Below are positions 1 through 6,512 of a stretch of DNA of 7,690 nt, piece by piece. The number at the start of each line of letters is the position of its first letter. The first letter of the stretch is position 1. Position numbers and translations under genes: made by a program. Below the pieces are notes generated by a model. The model made no database searches, was not told the origin of the DNA, and saw only the letters and a list, made by a program, of their open reading frames with translations. The DNA comes from Bacteroidales bacterium UBA2939 (GTDB taxonomy: Bacteria > Bacteroidota > Bacteroidia > Bacteroidales > P3): NCBI GenBank assembly GCA_002349055.1, contig DECD01000040.1:70936-78625 (forward strand). Reading direction: 5' to 3'.

Positions 1-344
1 TTCACCGTGTCGGGCATCAGGGCGATGTTGACCATGGCGCTCTCCGTGAGTTGTATCTCGGCATAATAGAGCGACGTGCCTTCCGAGAGGATAGACAGCG
101 TATAGGTGCCCACAGGGGTCCAACCGATGGTGAAATAGCCCTCCTCGTCGCAGAAGGTGACGGCCTTGGCCTCGCCCTCTTGCAGCAGTTGCACCTCGCA
201 GGCGGTTTGCGGTTGCCCGCTGGCAGCGTCCGTCACACGGCCTTCCATCCACACGCTGTCGGTTTGGGCATTCAGGCTTCCTCCTAGTACAACTAGATAT
301 ACTAGAAATACTAGAGATTCCAGTTTCTTCAATATCTTTTTCAT
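1..344 (-). CDS. Exported protein with carboxypeptidase-regulatory-like domain, N-terminal part only
   Basis: The first 114 codons of a gene whose 3' end lies beyond the left edge. I translated it by hand from ATG at 344. It begins MKKILKKLES, followed by a hydrophobic core (residues 11-20) and ...GGSLNAQ, a typical Bacteroidota signal peptide with likely cleavage near residue 26. Residues about 32-110 (WMEGRVTDAASGQPQ ... CDEEGYFTIGWTPVGTYTLSI) fit a carboxypeptidase-regulatory-like or Cna-B-like beta-sandwich, with the usual GRVTD opening, a (D/E)EGYF turn and a PVGTYTL strand. The start overlaps the upstream stop as ATGA (344-341), so translation is probably coupled. No Shine-Dalgarno is visible. 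In this phylum such N-terminal domains precede TonB-dependent barrels, peptidases or stand-alone surface proteins, and the missing C-terminus decides which. The signal-peptide core is encoded by a 9-bp tandem repeat. Export is well supported; function is unknown. Confidence 0.75.
   Translation of the reverse strand, partial: MKKILKKLESLVFLVYLVVLGGSLNAQTDSVWMEGRVTDAASGQPQTACEVQLLQEGEAKAVTFCDEEGYFTIGWTPVGTYTLSILSEGTSLYYAEIQLTESAMVNIALMPDTV
284..314 (-). repeat. 9-bp-period CTAG repeat inside the signal-peptide coding region
   Basis: CTAG occurs at 284, 293, 302 and 311, exactly 9 bp (three codons) apart. In the coding direction the units are CTAGTATTT, CTAGTATAT and CTAGTTGTA, then CTAG again, giving Leu-Val-Phe, Leu-Val-Tyr, Leu-Val-Val, Leu (residues 11-20). 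This is the hydrophobic core of the signal peptide of the leftmost gene. All four Leu codons are CTA, whereas the Leu codons I read further along this gene are mainly CTG or CTC. Gain or loss of a unit would keep the frame and change core length by three residues. Confidence 0.8.
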
Positions 345-1636
345 GGCTTTGAAAGTTTTTCGTTGAGGAGACGCAGGGGCAAGGTGTCGATGGGAACAGC
401 GTTGTAGTGTCCCCAGAAATCGGGGCTGAAGTCGCTGCTTCCGAAAGCCCCGGCGAGGGTCTGCGGATACACAGAGAGGGGTTGCTCCACGACGGGCACA
501 GGATTGAGAGAGAAATCGGTGAGCACCCAGTCGAGGCACTGCTGCCAGTGCTGCGTCTGTCCGTCGTGGCCGCGGCCGCGCGACTCGAGGTGATAGCTCT
601 TGGTGTTGAAATAGCGCGTCAGCGTATAGTGACCATCGCGCACCTCGTAGGTCCACAGCGACGAGTCGGCCTCCATGACCATCGTGTTGTAGTACCAGTT
701 GACCCATTCATCGTCGGGAGCCTGACAGCGCAGGGGCATTTGCGAGGTGACGAGACGCACGAGGACGAGGTCGCGCTTGCGGATGGTGTACTCGTAGCGC
801 ACGCGCGACTTGGGCCGGCGGCTGGGACCAACGGAGCGGACAAAATAATAATCCTCGCCATCGGCGGTAAATTCCTGCAACGGCTCGAAAACATGCTCTC
901 GCAGCATACGCTTGGCTAGAGAAAAGCTAGCCTGCGGAGTGGCCACAGGGTCAAAGAAGTCCTCGTCGTCGGCATAGGCCAGCATCTGGTCGCGGCCAAG
1001 GCTTTTGATTACCTTGGACTCGAGAAGCTTGCGGTCGTAGACCACGAGGCGGTGGCGGAGGAGGGTCTTGAGGTTGCTCTCCATCTCGCGCCGCGTAGGG
1101 TCGAGGAAGTAACCACGCTTGTCGGCATACTTGGAATAGGGGCTGCGGCGGACGCTCATCACGGCCTCGTCAAAGAGGAAGAGTTCGCCGTCGACGGTGC
1201 GCCAGTCGCGGTAGAAGAAGGTTGACCATGCGGTGCTCTGATGGTAGTTGTCCTTGATACGCGCCACCACCTCGTTCAGCAGGTGACGCGAGGAGCGGAA
1301 GCTGGTCACCTCGACAGCCTGAAGTTCGACTACCTGAGTTTTGAGACGCACATGGCCGTTTTTCTGCAACTGGGCGACGGTGGCTTTGTGGCCGATGTAG
1401 CCCACCGAGCGTATGACCAAGGTGTCGCTCTCATGACCAGGTGGGAGCTTCAGGTCGTAGTCGCCGTTGTCATTGCAGGAAACGCCGACAGAGGTGCCCT
1501 GTAGCTGGATGGTCGCATAGGGCACACCCTTGCCTTCAGCGGTCACGCGACCGTGCAAAGCAATCACCTCCTGCGTCCATGCGGCGGTCGGCAGCAGGAG
1601 CAGCGTCACCAAAAAATATTCCAATTTCCGTCTCAT
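341..1636 (-). CDS. Exported carboxypeptidase-regulatory-like domain protein, 431 aa
   Basis: A secreted or envelope protein of unknown function. I prefer ATG at 1636 (MRRKLEYFLVTLLLLPTAAW) over the in-frame GTG at 1651, because it puts two Arg directly before the hydrophobic core. The signal peptide is about residues 1-21, ending ...AAWTQ. Residues about 24-100 form a CarboxypepD-regulatory-like beta-sandwich (HGRVTAEGKGVPYATIQLQG ... DNGDYDLKLP ... VIRSVGYIG), followed by the VELQAVEVTS linker common in Bacteroidota. The remainder (NEVVARIKDNYHQ..., FFYRDW..., late WTYEVRDGHYTLTRYFN) resembles the post-domain region of large Bacteroidota surface proteins. At 431 residues it is too short to also carry an outer-membrane barrel. 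It starts 51 bp after the permease stop and shares an ATGA overlap with the next exported protein. No catalytic motif was recognised. A lipoprotein is unlikely, as there is no lipobox Cys. Confidence 0.85.
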   Translation of the reverse strand: MRRKLEYFLVTLLLLPTAAWTQEVIALHGRVTAEGKGVPYATIQLQGTSVGVSCNDNGDYDLKLPPGHESDTLVIRSVGYIGHKATVAQLQKNGHVRLKTQVVELQAVEVTSFRSSRHLLNEVVARIKDNYHQSTAWSTFFYRDWRTVDGELFLFDEAVMSVRRSPYSKYADKRGYFLDPTRREMESNLKTLLRHRLVVYDRKLLESKVIKSLGRDQMLAYADDEDFFDPVATPQASFSLAKRMLREHVFEPLQEFTADGEDYYFVRSVGPSRRPKSRVRYEYTIRKRDLVLVRLVTSQMPLRCQAPDDEWVNWYYNTMVMEADSSLWTYEVRDGHYTLTRYFNTKSYHLESRGRGHDGQTQHWQQCLDWVLTDFSLNPVPVVEQPLSVYPQTLAGAFGSSDFSPDFWGHYNAVPIDTLPLRLLNEKLSKP

Positions 1637-1687
1637 ACCAATATAATACACCTTTTTGAGGCGAAATCTGACAAGAGGGGTGTTTTT

Positions 1688-2959
1688 TTATTTCACCAGA
1701 TGGCGGCGGTAGACCCTGGCGGCGAGGGTGGCGGCCATGAGAAACGTCAGCACCAGCAGAACGACCGCAAGGATGACCTGCCAGACGGCGATGCCGAAGG
1801 GCAGGCGCAGCAGCATGGCTGCGGGAGCGGTGAAGGGAACGACACTGAGACATTGGGCCAGGAGGCCGTCGGGAGACTGGACAATCAGCGGTATCAGCAT
1901 CAGCACCAAGAGCAATGGCGACAGGAAGAGAAGCACCCACTGGAAAGCGTCGGCATCGCTGTCGAGCCTTGCCGCAAGGGCTGCGAGGAGGGCTCCGTAG
2001 AGGAGATATCCCAGGAGGAAGAAGAGCAGAAAAAGCCCTGCCACCAGCGGCAGGTTGATGGCCGTGAGGCCCTGCACGGTCTCGTCGACAAGCTGGACGG
2101 AGGCATTATACTGCGCAGTGGCCTCGTCGCCCTTGGTGGCCAACGAGCGTGCCGTCTGCTGCTCGCGTGCTTGGGAAAAGAGGTCGGGATTGGCGGCCTG
2201 GATGCCACCGATGGCGGCGGCAGTGAGCATTACCCACAGCACCAGCTGCGTCACGGCGGTCGTTGCCACGCCACCCACCTTGCCCACCATAATTTGCACC
2301 GGATGCACCGAGGAAGCCACAATCTCGGCCACACGCGTGGCTTTCTCCTCCTGCACGCTGCGCATCACCTGGATGCCAAATACAATGAGCGCCAGCACCA
2401 CGAGGAAAGCCAAAACGACCGCGACGACACTCTTCACATGGGCGAAACTTTCGCGGCCAGTGGCTGCATCCTGCATGTGGAGCGAGATGCCGGTGGTGGA
2501 AACGGAATGATAGACCTCGGGGTCGAGCTGGTAGACATCCTCGAGAATGGCGTTGCGGAGAATCATCTGAAGCTGTCCCGAGATGTATTGCTGCAATGCC
2601 AGCGGCGGAGTGGTGCTACGATGGTAGAGGAAAGCGTCGCGTGGGATGGTGGTCTCGCGCATGGGGATGAAGAGGATGGCGTCGACATCGTCGTCACCCT
2701 CCATCTGGCGACGGGCATAGGCAATATCAGGCATCGCACGGAATGCCACCTCGTCGGTAGGCCGCAAGGCATGCTCAAAAAGACCGGTCTCGTCGACCAC
2801 CAGCAGCTGGGCCTGTTCCGCACTGCGGTTGGCGGCGATGACAGGCAACGCATAGAGGGCAGCCAGCAGCAGGGGCACCAGAAAGGTGAGCACCCAGAAG
2901 GCAGGACGGCGAAAGCGCATGCGGCATTCACGGGCAAGGACGAGCATTATCTTCTTCAT
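1688..2959 (-). CDS. ABC-2 type (NatB-like) transporter permease
   Basis: Inner-membrane permease of 423 residues, probably an exporter working with the adjacent ATPase. The first helix is about 21-43 (FWVLTFLVPLLLAALYALPV) after a basic RECRMRFRRP stretch. An extracytoplasmic domain follows (about 45-175). Further helices lie near 177-198, 232-254, 303-328, 340-361 and 391-416. The cytoplasmic coupling motif EEKATRVAEI (204-213) followed by SSVHPVQIMVGK (216-227) is the hallmark of the NatB/COG1668 group. The protein ends in a basic tail, RVYRRHLVK. The start codon overlaps the ATPase stop as ATGA (2959-2956), so the two are co-translated. Known relatives export Na+, drugs or peptides; nothing here identifies the substrate. 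Family assignment is strong, function general. Confidence 0.93.
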   Translation of the reverse strand: MKKIMLVLARECRMRFRRPAFWVLTFLVPLLLAALYALPVIAANRSAEQAQLLVVDETGLFEHALRPTDEVAFRAMPDIAYARRQMEGDDDVDAILFIPMRETTIPRDAFLYHRSTTPPLALQQYISGQLQMILRNAILEDVYQLDPEVYHSVSTTGISLHMQDAATGRESFAHVKSVVAVVLAFLVVLALIVFGIQVMRSVQEEKATRVAEIVASSVHPVQIMVGKVGGVATTAVTQLVLWVMLTAAAIGGIQAANPDLFSQAREQQTARSLATKGDEATAQYNASVQLVDETVQGLTAINLPLVAGLFLLFFLLGYLLYGALLAALAARLDSDADAFQWVLLFLSPLLLVLMLIPLIVQSPDGLLAQCLSVVPFTAPAAMLLRLPFGIAVWQVILAVVLLVLTFLMAATLAARVYRRHLVK

Positions 2960-3567
2960 AGCCTGACAATTTTGGTGCAGAGGTCACGAGCGGCCTCCGT
3001 GTTATGAGTGGAGAGTAGGATGGCCGTGCCCTCGGCTCTGAGGCGCTTGATTTCGCGGCACAGCATGGCAGCATTCTCATTGTCGAAACCGGAGAACGGC
3101 TCGTCGAGGACAAGCAACTGCGGCCGGTGAGCCACCGAGGCGACAAACTGCACCTTCTGCTGCATGCCCTTGCTGAGTTTCGATACCGGCCTACGCCACC
3201 ATTCCTCCACGCCGAGACGCTGGAACCACTCGTGGACGGACGCTTCGGCATCGGCCTTGGACAATCCTTTGAGGCGGGCCAAGAAGACCACCTGTTCGCC
3301 CACACGCATGCGGCGGTAGAGACCACGCTCCTCGGGCAGATAGCCCACCACCTCCAAATCGTTGCGCGTCATGGGATGTCCTTCAAAGAGGATCTGACCA
3401 CCGTCAGCCTCGAGAAGGCAGTTGATGATTCGCAGCAAGGTCGTCTTGCCGGCACCGTTGCCGCCCAGGATACCCACCACCTCTCCCCTATCGGCAGTGA
3501 AACTGAGGCCGTCGAAGACCCGGTGGGTGCCAAAAGACTTTTTTATTTTTTCGACCTGAAGGAGCAT
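2956..3567 (-). CDS. ABC transporter ATP-binding protein, compact NatA-like
   Basis: Nucleotide-binding subunit driving the NatB-like permease. All core motifs are present in 203 residues: Walker A GGNGAGKT (35-42), a Q-loop region in the YLPEERGLY form typical of COG4152/NatA ATPases (76-84), signature LSKGMQQ (131-137), Walker B LLVLDEP (151-157), D-loop SGFD (159-162) and H-loop STHN with His188. The protein stops at residue 203 (...DLCTKIVRL). Relatives are usually about 300 residues, with a last beta-strand segment and a DUF4162-like C-terminal domain after this point. No continuation resembling an ATPase is visible in the other frames, and the stop forms the ATGA overlap with the permease, so the short form looks genuine. 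The start overlaps the end of the vWA gene by 25 bp. There is no clear Shine-Dalgarno; coupling is likely. Confidence 0.93.
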   Translation of the reverse strand: MLLQVEKIKKSFGTHRVFDGLSFTADRGEVVGILGGNGAGKTTLLRIINCLLEADGGQILFEGHPMTRNDLEVVGYLPEERGLYRRMRVGEQVVFLARLKGLSKADAEASVHEWFQRLGVEEWWRRPVSKLSKGMQQKVQFVASVAHRPQLLVLDEPFSGFDNENAAMLCREIKRLRAEGTAILLSTHNTEAARDLCTKIVRL

Positions 3568-5564
3568 AGCTTTAACAATAAGATTTCACCAGCCAGCGCG
3601 GCCAACGCCAGCATCAAGCACCAACGCCAGAGCGAGGTACCGCCCTCGCGCGCGCTGATTTCCTGGTCGAGGGGCTTGGCTGCGTTGCGCACCAGAAGGA
3701 TGTTCTCCCGGCCATCAACGAGTTCCTCTATCTCGCCACGTGAGAGGAAGTCAAGCTGCGACTCCAGTCGCGGATAGTTGAAGGCCAGGTGTTCATCGTC
3801 GCCCAAGAGATAATGACCGTCGGCCGAAAGTTCGCCGTGAAGCATCATGACCGAGCGGTTGCCCGCGCGGCGTATGTCGGGGAGGAGGGCTTGATTGCCT
3901 GATTGCTTGAGTTCTGGAGGCTTGCCGGAGGGATCGTAGTTATTATGCAGGTAGACGGGCATCTCCGAACCGAGCGTGTGGGCCACCGACGGCTGCGGAC
4001 GGCTGTAGAGTGCCATATTGTATACCGTGGGCACGAAGAGTGCCTGCGCGATGAAGTCGGTCCATTCCGCCACAAGGGGCGTGGTGAAGAGGTAGAGGCG
4101 GCCTTCGCCGTAAGGCGTGGACGAGAGCAGAGCACTGCCATCGGCCAACGTGATGATGGTTTGACGGACAGACCCTTGGTCCGCCAGCGCATAGTGACCT
4201 TGCACTGAGGGCATCTCCATCTCGTCGCTGGCACCGTTGAAAACCCCTTGGTAGAGGCTGCTCTGGTAGTCGATGGCCGATGCCTTGACCGGCCGTTTCA
4301 GCCAGCGGTCAAGCCGCGGAGCCTGCAACTGCGCCAGCAGGGCATTGAGCGGTTCCACCTTGCCGTCGGCCGGAGGAACCAGCGCCAGCGTGCCACCCTG
4401 CTCCACCCATGAGACCAACGCCTGCGCCTGACCCGAGGGCAAATCACGCACCTCGTTAAGGAGAATCAGGTTGAACGGAGCGAGGTCGGACGGCAACGGT
4501 GCCTGCTGACAATTCACAGCCGAGTCGGCGGCGAACAGTTTGCCCAGACTTTCGTTGGGAGCACCTCCGTTGACCAGCAGCATATTGATTCGCTCGCCCG
4601 CCAGGAGGGTGAAATAATAATGGTCATCGAAGGTGATGGGATAGTCGGTCAACTCCACACATCCGTCAAGCCATCCCGCACTGTCGATGGTGAACCTCAG
4701 GGCCGCTTTGGCCGAGCCACCAGCAGGGATGTCGAGGGTGGCGAGGGCACGTTCACGGCCGTTTACAATCAGCTTCACGGGCAGTTTCTCCACATCCGAG
4801 CTGCCACCGTTCGCGATGGTGGCCTCGGCGGTCACACTGCCACCGACAAAATAGGCCGGAGCATTCAGCCGCAGGGTGTCGACATAAAGGTTGTCGGCAG
4901 CCACACCCTCGAGCGGGACGAGGGTGAAATAAGCCAATGTGTCGGAGGGGAAATCGGACAAGTCCGCCACCGACCGCTGGAAGTCGCTGACAATATAAGC
5001 ATGGCGGTTGGCGGCACCGCTTTGGCGCATGAAATCGCTTTGACGGGAGGCCACCTCGGCCAGCTTGTGGCTTGCTGGAGCAATCTGGAGGGCGTCGACG
5101 GCATCGAGGAACTCCTCGCGGCTCAACCAATGGAATTCTTCACCGCTCATGGTGTTGCTCAACAACTGGTAGCGATCGCCGGGGCGGTAGGCAGCCACAA
5201 TCTCGCGGGCCTTTTGCTTGGCAGCCTCTAGCTGGCTTCCGTCGATGCCGCTGTTCTCCATGCTGAACGAGTTGTCGATGTAGACGCTCACCACCGTAGC
5301 CCCCGAGCGCAGGAGCTGTCCCTTGCCGGGGAGGGTGGGCTGCGCGAATGCCAGCACCAGGAAGATGATGGCCAGGCATCGCATCAGCAGCACCAGCCAG
5401 CGCCGCAGGTTGCTGCGCCTGCGGTTCTCAGTCTGCAACACCGTCAGTCGGTCAACATTGCTGAAATAGACTTTCTTGTAGCGGCGAAACTGAAAGAGGT
5501 GCACCGCTATGGGGATGGCCAGCGCCAGCAGGCCCCACAGAAAGGCAGGGTTGGCAAAAATCAT
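3543..5564 (-). CDS. BatA-domain / von Willebrand A membrane protein, 673 aa
   Basis: Membrane protein with the Bacteroidota BatA architecture. The N-terminus FANPAFLWGLLALAIPIAVH (residues 3-22) and second helix RWLVLLMRCLAIIFLVLAFA (55-74), with the basic FRRYKKVYFSNV stretch between, define the BatA N-terminal module. A vWA domain follows with MIDAS motif DNSFS (Asp97, Ser99, Ser101) and a later VSD at about 192-194. Residues about 230-320 look like a CARDB/Ig-like beta-sandwich. From about 326 (INMLLVNGG ... FNLILLNEV ... VSWVEQGGTLALVPP) there is a glutamine-amidotransferase-like fold without recognisable catalytic residues. A C-terminal helix lies at about 645-668. The start overlaps the nth stop as ATGA and has an unusually strong Shine-Dalgarno. 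Co-translation with the ABC genes suggests a partner or assembly role for that transporter (inference). Family relatives are largely uncharacterised. Confidence 0.9.
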   Translation of the reverse strand: MIFANPAFLWGLLALAIPIAVHLFQFRRYKKVYFSNVDRLTVLQTENRRRSNLRRWLVLLMRCLAIIFLVLAFAQPTLPGKGQLLRSGATVVSVYIDNSFSMENSGIDGSQLEAAKQKAREIVAAYRPGDRYQLLSNTMSGEEFHWLSREEFLDAVDALQIAPASHKLAEVASRQSDFMRQSGAANRHAYIVSDFQRSVADLSDFPSDTLAYFTLVPLEGVAADNLYVDTLRLNAPAYFVGGSVTAEATIANGGSSDVEKLPVKLIVNGRERALATLDIPAGGSAKAALRFTIDSAGWLDGCVELTDYPITFDDHYYFTLLAGERINMLLVNGGAPNESLGKLFAADSAVNCQQAPLPSDLAPFNLILLNEVRDLPSGQAQALVSWVEQGGTLALVPPADGKVEPLNALLAQLQAPRLDRWLKRPVKASAIDYQSSLYQGVFNGASDEMEMPSVQGHYALADQGSVRQTIITLADGSALLSSTPYGEGRLYLFTTPLVAEWTDFIAQALFVPTVYNMALYSRPQPSVAHTLGSEMPVYLHNNYDPSGKPPELKQSGNQALLPDIRRAGNRSVMMLHGELSADGHYLLGDDEHLAFNYPRLESQLDFLSRGEIEELVDGRENILLVRNAAKPLDQEISAREGGTSLWRWCLMLALAALAGEILLLKLCSFRSKK

Positions 5565-6205
5565 GCGGTGCCTCCTTTCTGGTTATACGCACAGAGGTCG
5601 CTGATGCAGCACTCACCACATTTGGGCTTGCGGGCCTGGCAGACATAGCGGCCGTGGAGGATGAGCCAGTGGTGGGCCGTGGGAATCTTCTCGGGAGGGA
5701 TATGCTTGGTCAGCTCGCGCTCGGTCTCCAGCGGGGTCTTCGAGTTGCGTGTCAAGCCGATTCTGTTGGAGACGCGAAAGACGTGGGTGTCGACCGGCAT
5801 GGCGGGCTGTTCGAACACCACGGCGGCGATGACATTGGCGGTCTTGCGACCCACGCCGGGCAGCCGCTGCAAGTCGTCGACGCTCTCAGGCACCACTCCG
5901 TCGAATTCGCTCACAAGCATCCTCGCCATCGCGGCCAGGTGCTTGCTCTTGTTGTTGGGGTACGAGACCGAATGCACATACTCGAAGATTTCCTCGGGCG
6001 TGGCTTTCGCCATAGCTTCGGCGTTGGGATAAGCCTCGAAGAGGGCCGGCGTCACCATATTCACGCGCTTGTCGGTACACTGCGCCGACAGAATAACGGC
6101 CACCAGCAGCTGGAACGGTGTCTCGTAGTGCAGCTCCGTCTCCGCCACCGGCATAGCCTCCTCAAAACGGCTAATCACCCGATTATATCTCTCCTGTATT
6201 CTCAT
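5561..6205 (-). CDS. nth: Endonuclease III (DNA glycosylase / AP lyase)
   Basis: Base-excision-repair enzyme that removes oxidised pyrimidines and cleaves the resulting abasic site by beta-elimination. It is 214 residues, normal for Nth. Visible signatures are LLVAVILSAQCTDKRVN (33-49), helix-hairpin-helix LPGVGRKTANVI (115-126) with catalytic Lys121 (E. coli Lys120), VDTHVFRVSNRIGL (138-151) with catalytic Asp139 (E. coli Asp138), HHWLILHGRYVC, and the [4Fe-4S] ligands Cys189-x6-Cys196-x2-Cys199-x5-Cys205. The text AETELHYETP and SVSYPNNKSKHL is Bacteroidota-like. ATG at 6205 follows an A7 run, as expected in a phylum that favours A-rich leaders. The stop overlaps the start of the BatA/vWA gene (ATGA). 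Upstream lies the repeat-flanked GxxExxY remnant, which probably displaced its original 5' context. Confidence 0.97.
   Translation of the reverse strand: MRIQERYNRVISRFEEAMPVAETELHYETPFQLLVAVILSAQCTDKRVNMVTPALFEAYPNAEAMAKATPEEIFEYVHSVSYPNNKSKHLAAMARMLVSEFDGVVPESVDDLQRLPGVGRKTANVIAAVVFEQPAMPVDTHVFRVSNRIGLTRNSKTPLETERELTKHIPPEKIPTAHHWLILHGRYVCQARKPKCGECCISDLCAYNQKGGTA
5571..5580 (-). promoter_or_regulatory. Extended Shine-Dalgarno for the BatA/vWA gene
   Basis: The minus strand reads AGAAAGGAGG, ending 6 nt before ATG at 5564. It is a 10-nt complement to the CCUCCUUUCU 3' end of Bacteroidota 16S rRNA. It lies within the last codons of nth (Gln-Lys-Gly-Gly) and fixes the vWA start. The other starts in this window show nothing comparable. 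Confidence 0.7.
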
Positions 6206-6224
6206 TTTTTTAGGTCGCTTCGCT

Positions 6225-6255
6225 CAAAATCCTTCAAAAATCAATTTTAAAAATC
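6225..6255. repeat. Left inverted-repeat arm of the GxxExxY island
   Basis: The plus strand starts CAAAATCCTTCAAAA. Read on the minus strand it contains three degenerate units: GATTTTT, GATTTTTG and GGATTTTG. It sits in the 56-bp gap between the GxxExxY stop and the nth start. It mirrors the array at 6477-6506. Confidence 0.6.
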
Positions 6256-6261
6256 TTTCAC

Positions 6262-6471
6262 TCATATCAGCCGCACCTTTTCAATATCTCCATTATCATA
6301 TCGCTCATACCATTCGGAAAACAAGCCCTCGGGACCAAAATTAATCAAAAGTGCTGCCTCATAGGCAGATTCAAGCAATCCAGGACGGTATTTGTTGTAC
6401 ACCTTCATGGCGACACCCGTGATGTCGTGAAAGAACTGATATTTTTTATTATGCTCCTGGATCAAATTCAT
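6262..6471 (-). pseudogene. GxxExxY-family protein with in-frame internal deletion (69 aa)
   Basis: The N-terminus YQFFHDITGVAMKVYNKYRP, followed by GLLESAY (residues 31-37), carries the defining Gly-x-x-Glu-x-x-Tyr motif of the GxxExxY / PDDEXK_3-like family. Normal members are about 125 residues. Here residue 41 runs straight into LLINFGPEGLFSEWYERYDN, which is the family's C-terminal section. The central part, which normally carries the Asp and Glu-x-Lys of the nuclease-like core, is missing, and the frame is kept across the junction (about 6340-6360). The start and stop are intact, so a short peptide could still be made, but any nuclease activity should be lost. GC is about 41%, well below its neighbours. 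It lies between mirrored GGATTTTG arrays. No promoter or Shine-Dalgarno is visible before ATG 6471. The family match rests on recalled sequence patterns, not a search. Confidence 0.72.
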
Positions 6472-6476
6472 TATTC

Positions 6477-6506
6477 GGATTTTGAATTGGATTTTGTTGG
6501 ATTTTG
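6477..6506. repeat. Right inverted-repeat arm: three GGATTTTG units
   Basis: Exact GGATTTTG copies on the plus strand at 6477-6484, 6489-6496 and 6499-6506, spaced 12 and 10 bp apart. The array fills the gap between the EEP stop (6513) and the GxxExxY start (6471). Its reverse complement resembles the left arm. Confidence 0.75.
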
Positions 6507-6512
6507 AGGCCT

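Larger units (their letters stand above)
6225..6506. mobile_element. Putative degenerate GxxExxY cassette bounded by inverted repeat arrays
   Basis: An AT-rich island between the EEP gene and nth. The left arm (6225-6251) and the reverse complement of the right arm (6506-6480) match at 21 of 27 positions without gaps. Both arms are built from GGATTTTG-like units reading in opposite directions, and together they bracket one small gene remnant. The internal gene is about 41% GC by hand count, against roughly 58-70% in two 60-bp samples of nth. Just outside lie TTTAGGTCG (6209-6217) and TTTAGGCCG (6512-6520), an 8/9 direct repeat that could be an old target duplication. No transposase is present, so mobility is inferred. 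Confidence 0.4.

Noticed and set aside
914..932. GGCTAG / CTAGCC hairpin (6-bp stem, 7-nt loop)
   Set aside because: It lies inside coding sequence and is short; probably incidental, although it adds two more CTAG sites.
1637..1687. Promoter or terminator in the gap before the 431-aa exported gene
   Set aside because: The minus strand has only TATATTGG, a mismatch to TAnnTTTG and without a suitably spaced -33 element, and no stable hairpin was found.
1553..3007. 484-codon open frame on the plus strand opposite the permease and the start of the 431-aa exported gene
   Set aside because: The translation is rich in His, Gln, Gly and Glu with no domain or membrane pattern. It is the antisense of clearly recognised genes in GC-rich DNA.
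2928..3326. Frameshift that would restore a longer ABC ATPase
   Set aside because: The alternative minus-strand frame does not continue with ATPase-like sequence, and the real stop forms a neat ATGA overlap with the permease.
3127..3777. Plus-strand open frame opposite the ABC ATPase and the end of the vWA gene
   Set aside because: Antisense of Walker and signature motifs; no recognisable protein features of its own.
5654..6250. Plus-strand open frame of 198 codons opposite nth
   Set aside because: nth is unmistakable with all catalytic and cluster residues. The opposite frame has no family features and runs into the repeat arm.
6477..6506. Three GGATTTTG copies as a tiny CRISPR array
   Set aside because: Units are 8 bp with 2-4 bp between them; there are no spacers of usable length and no cas genes.
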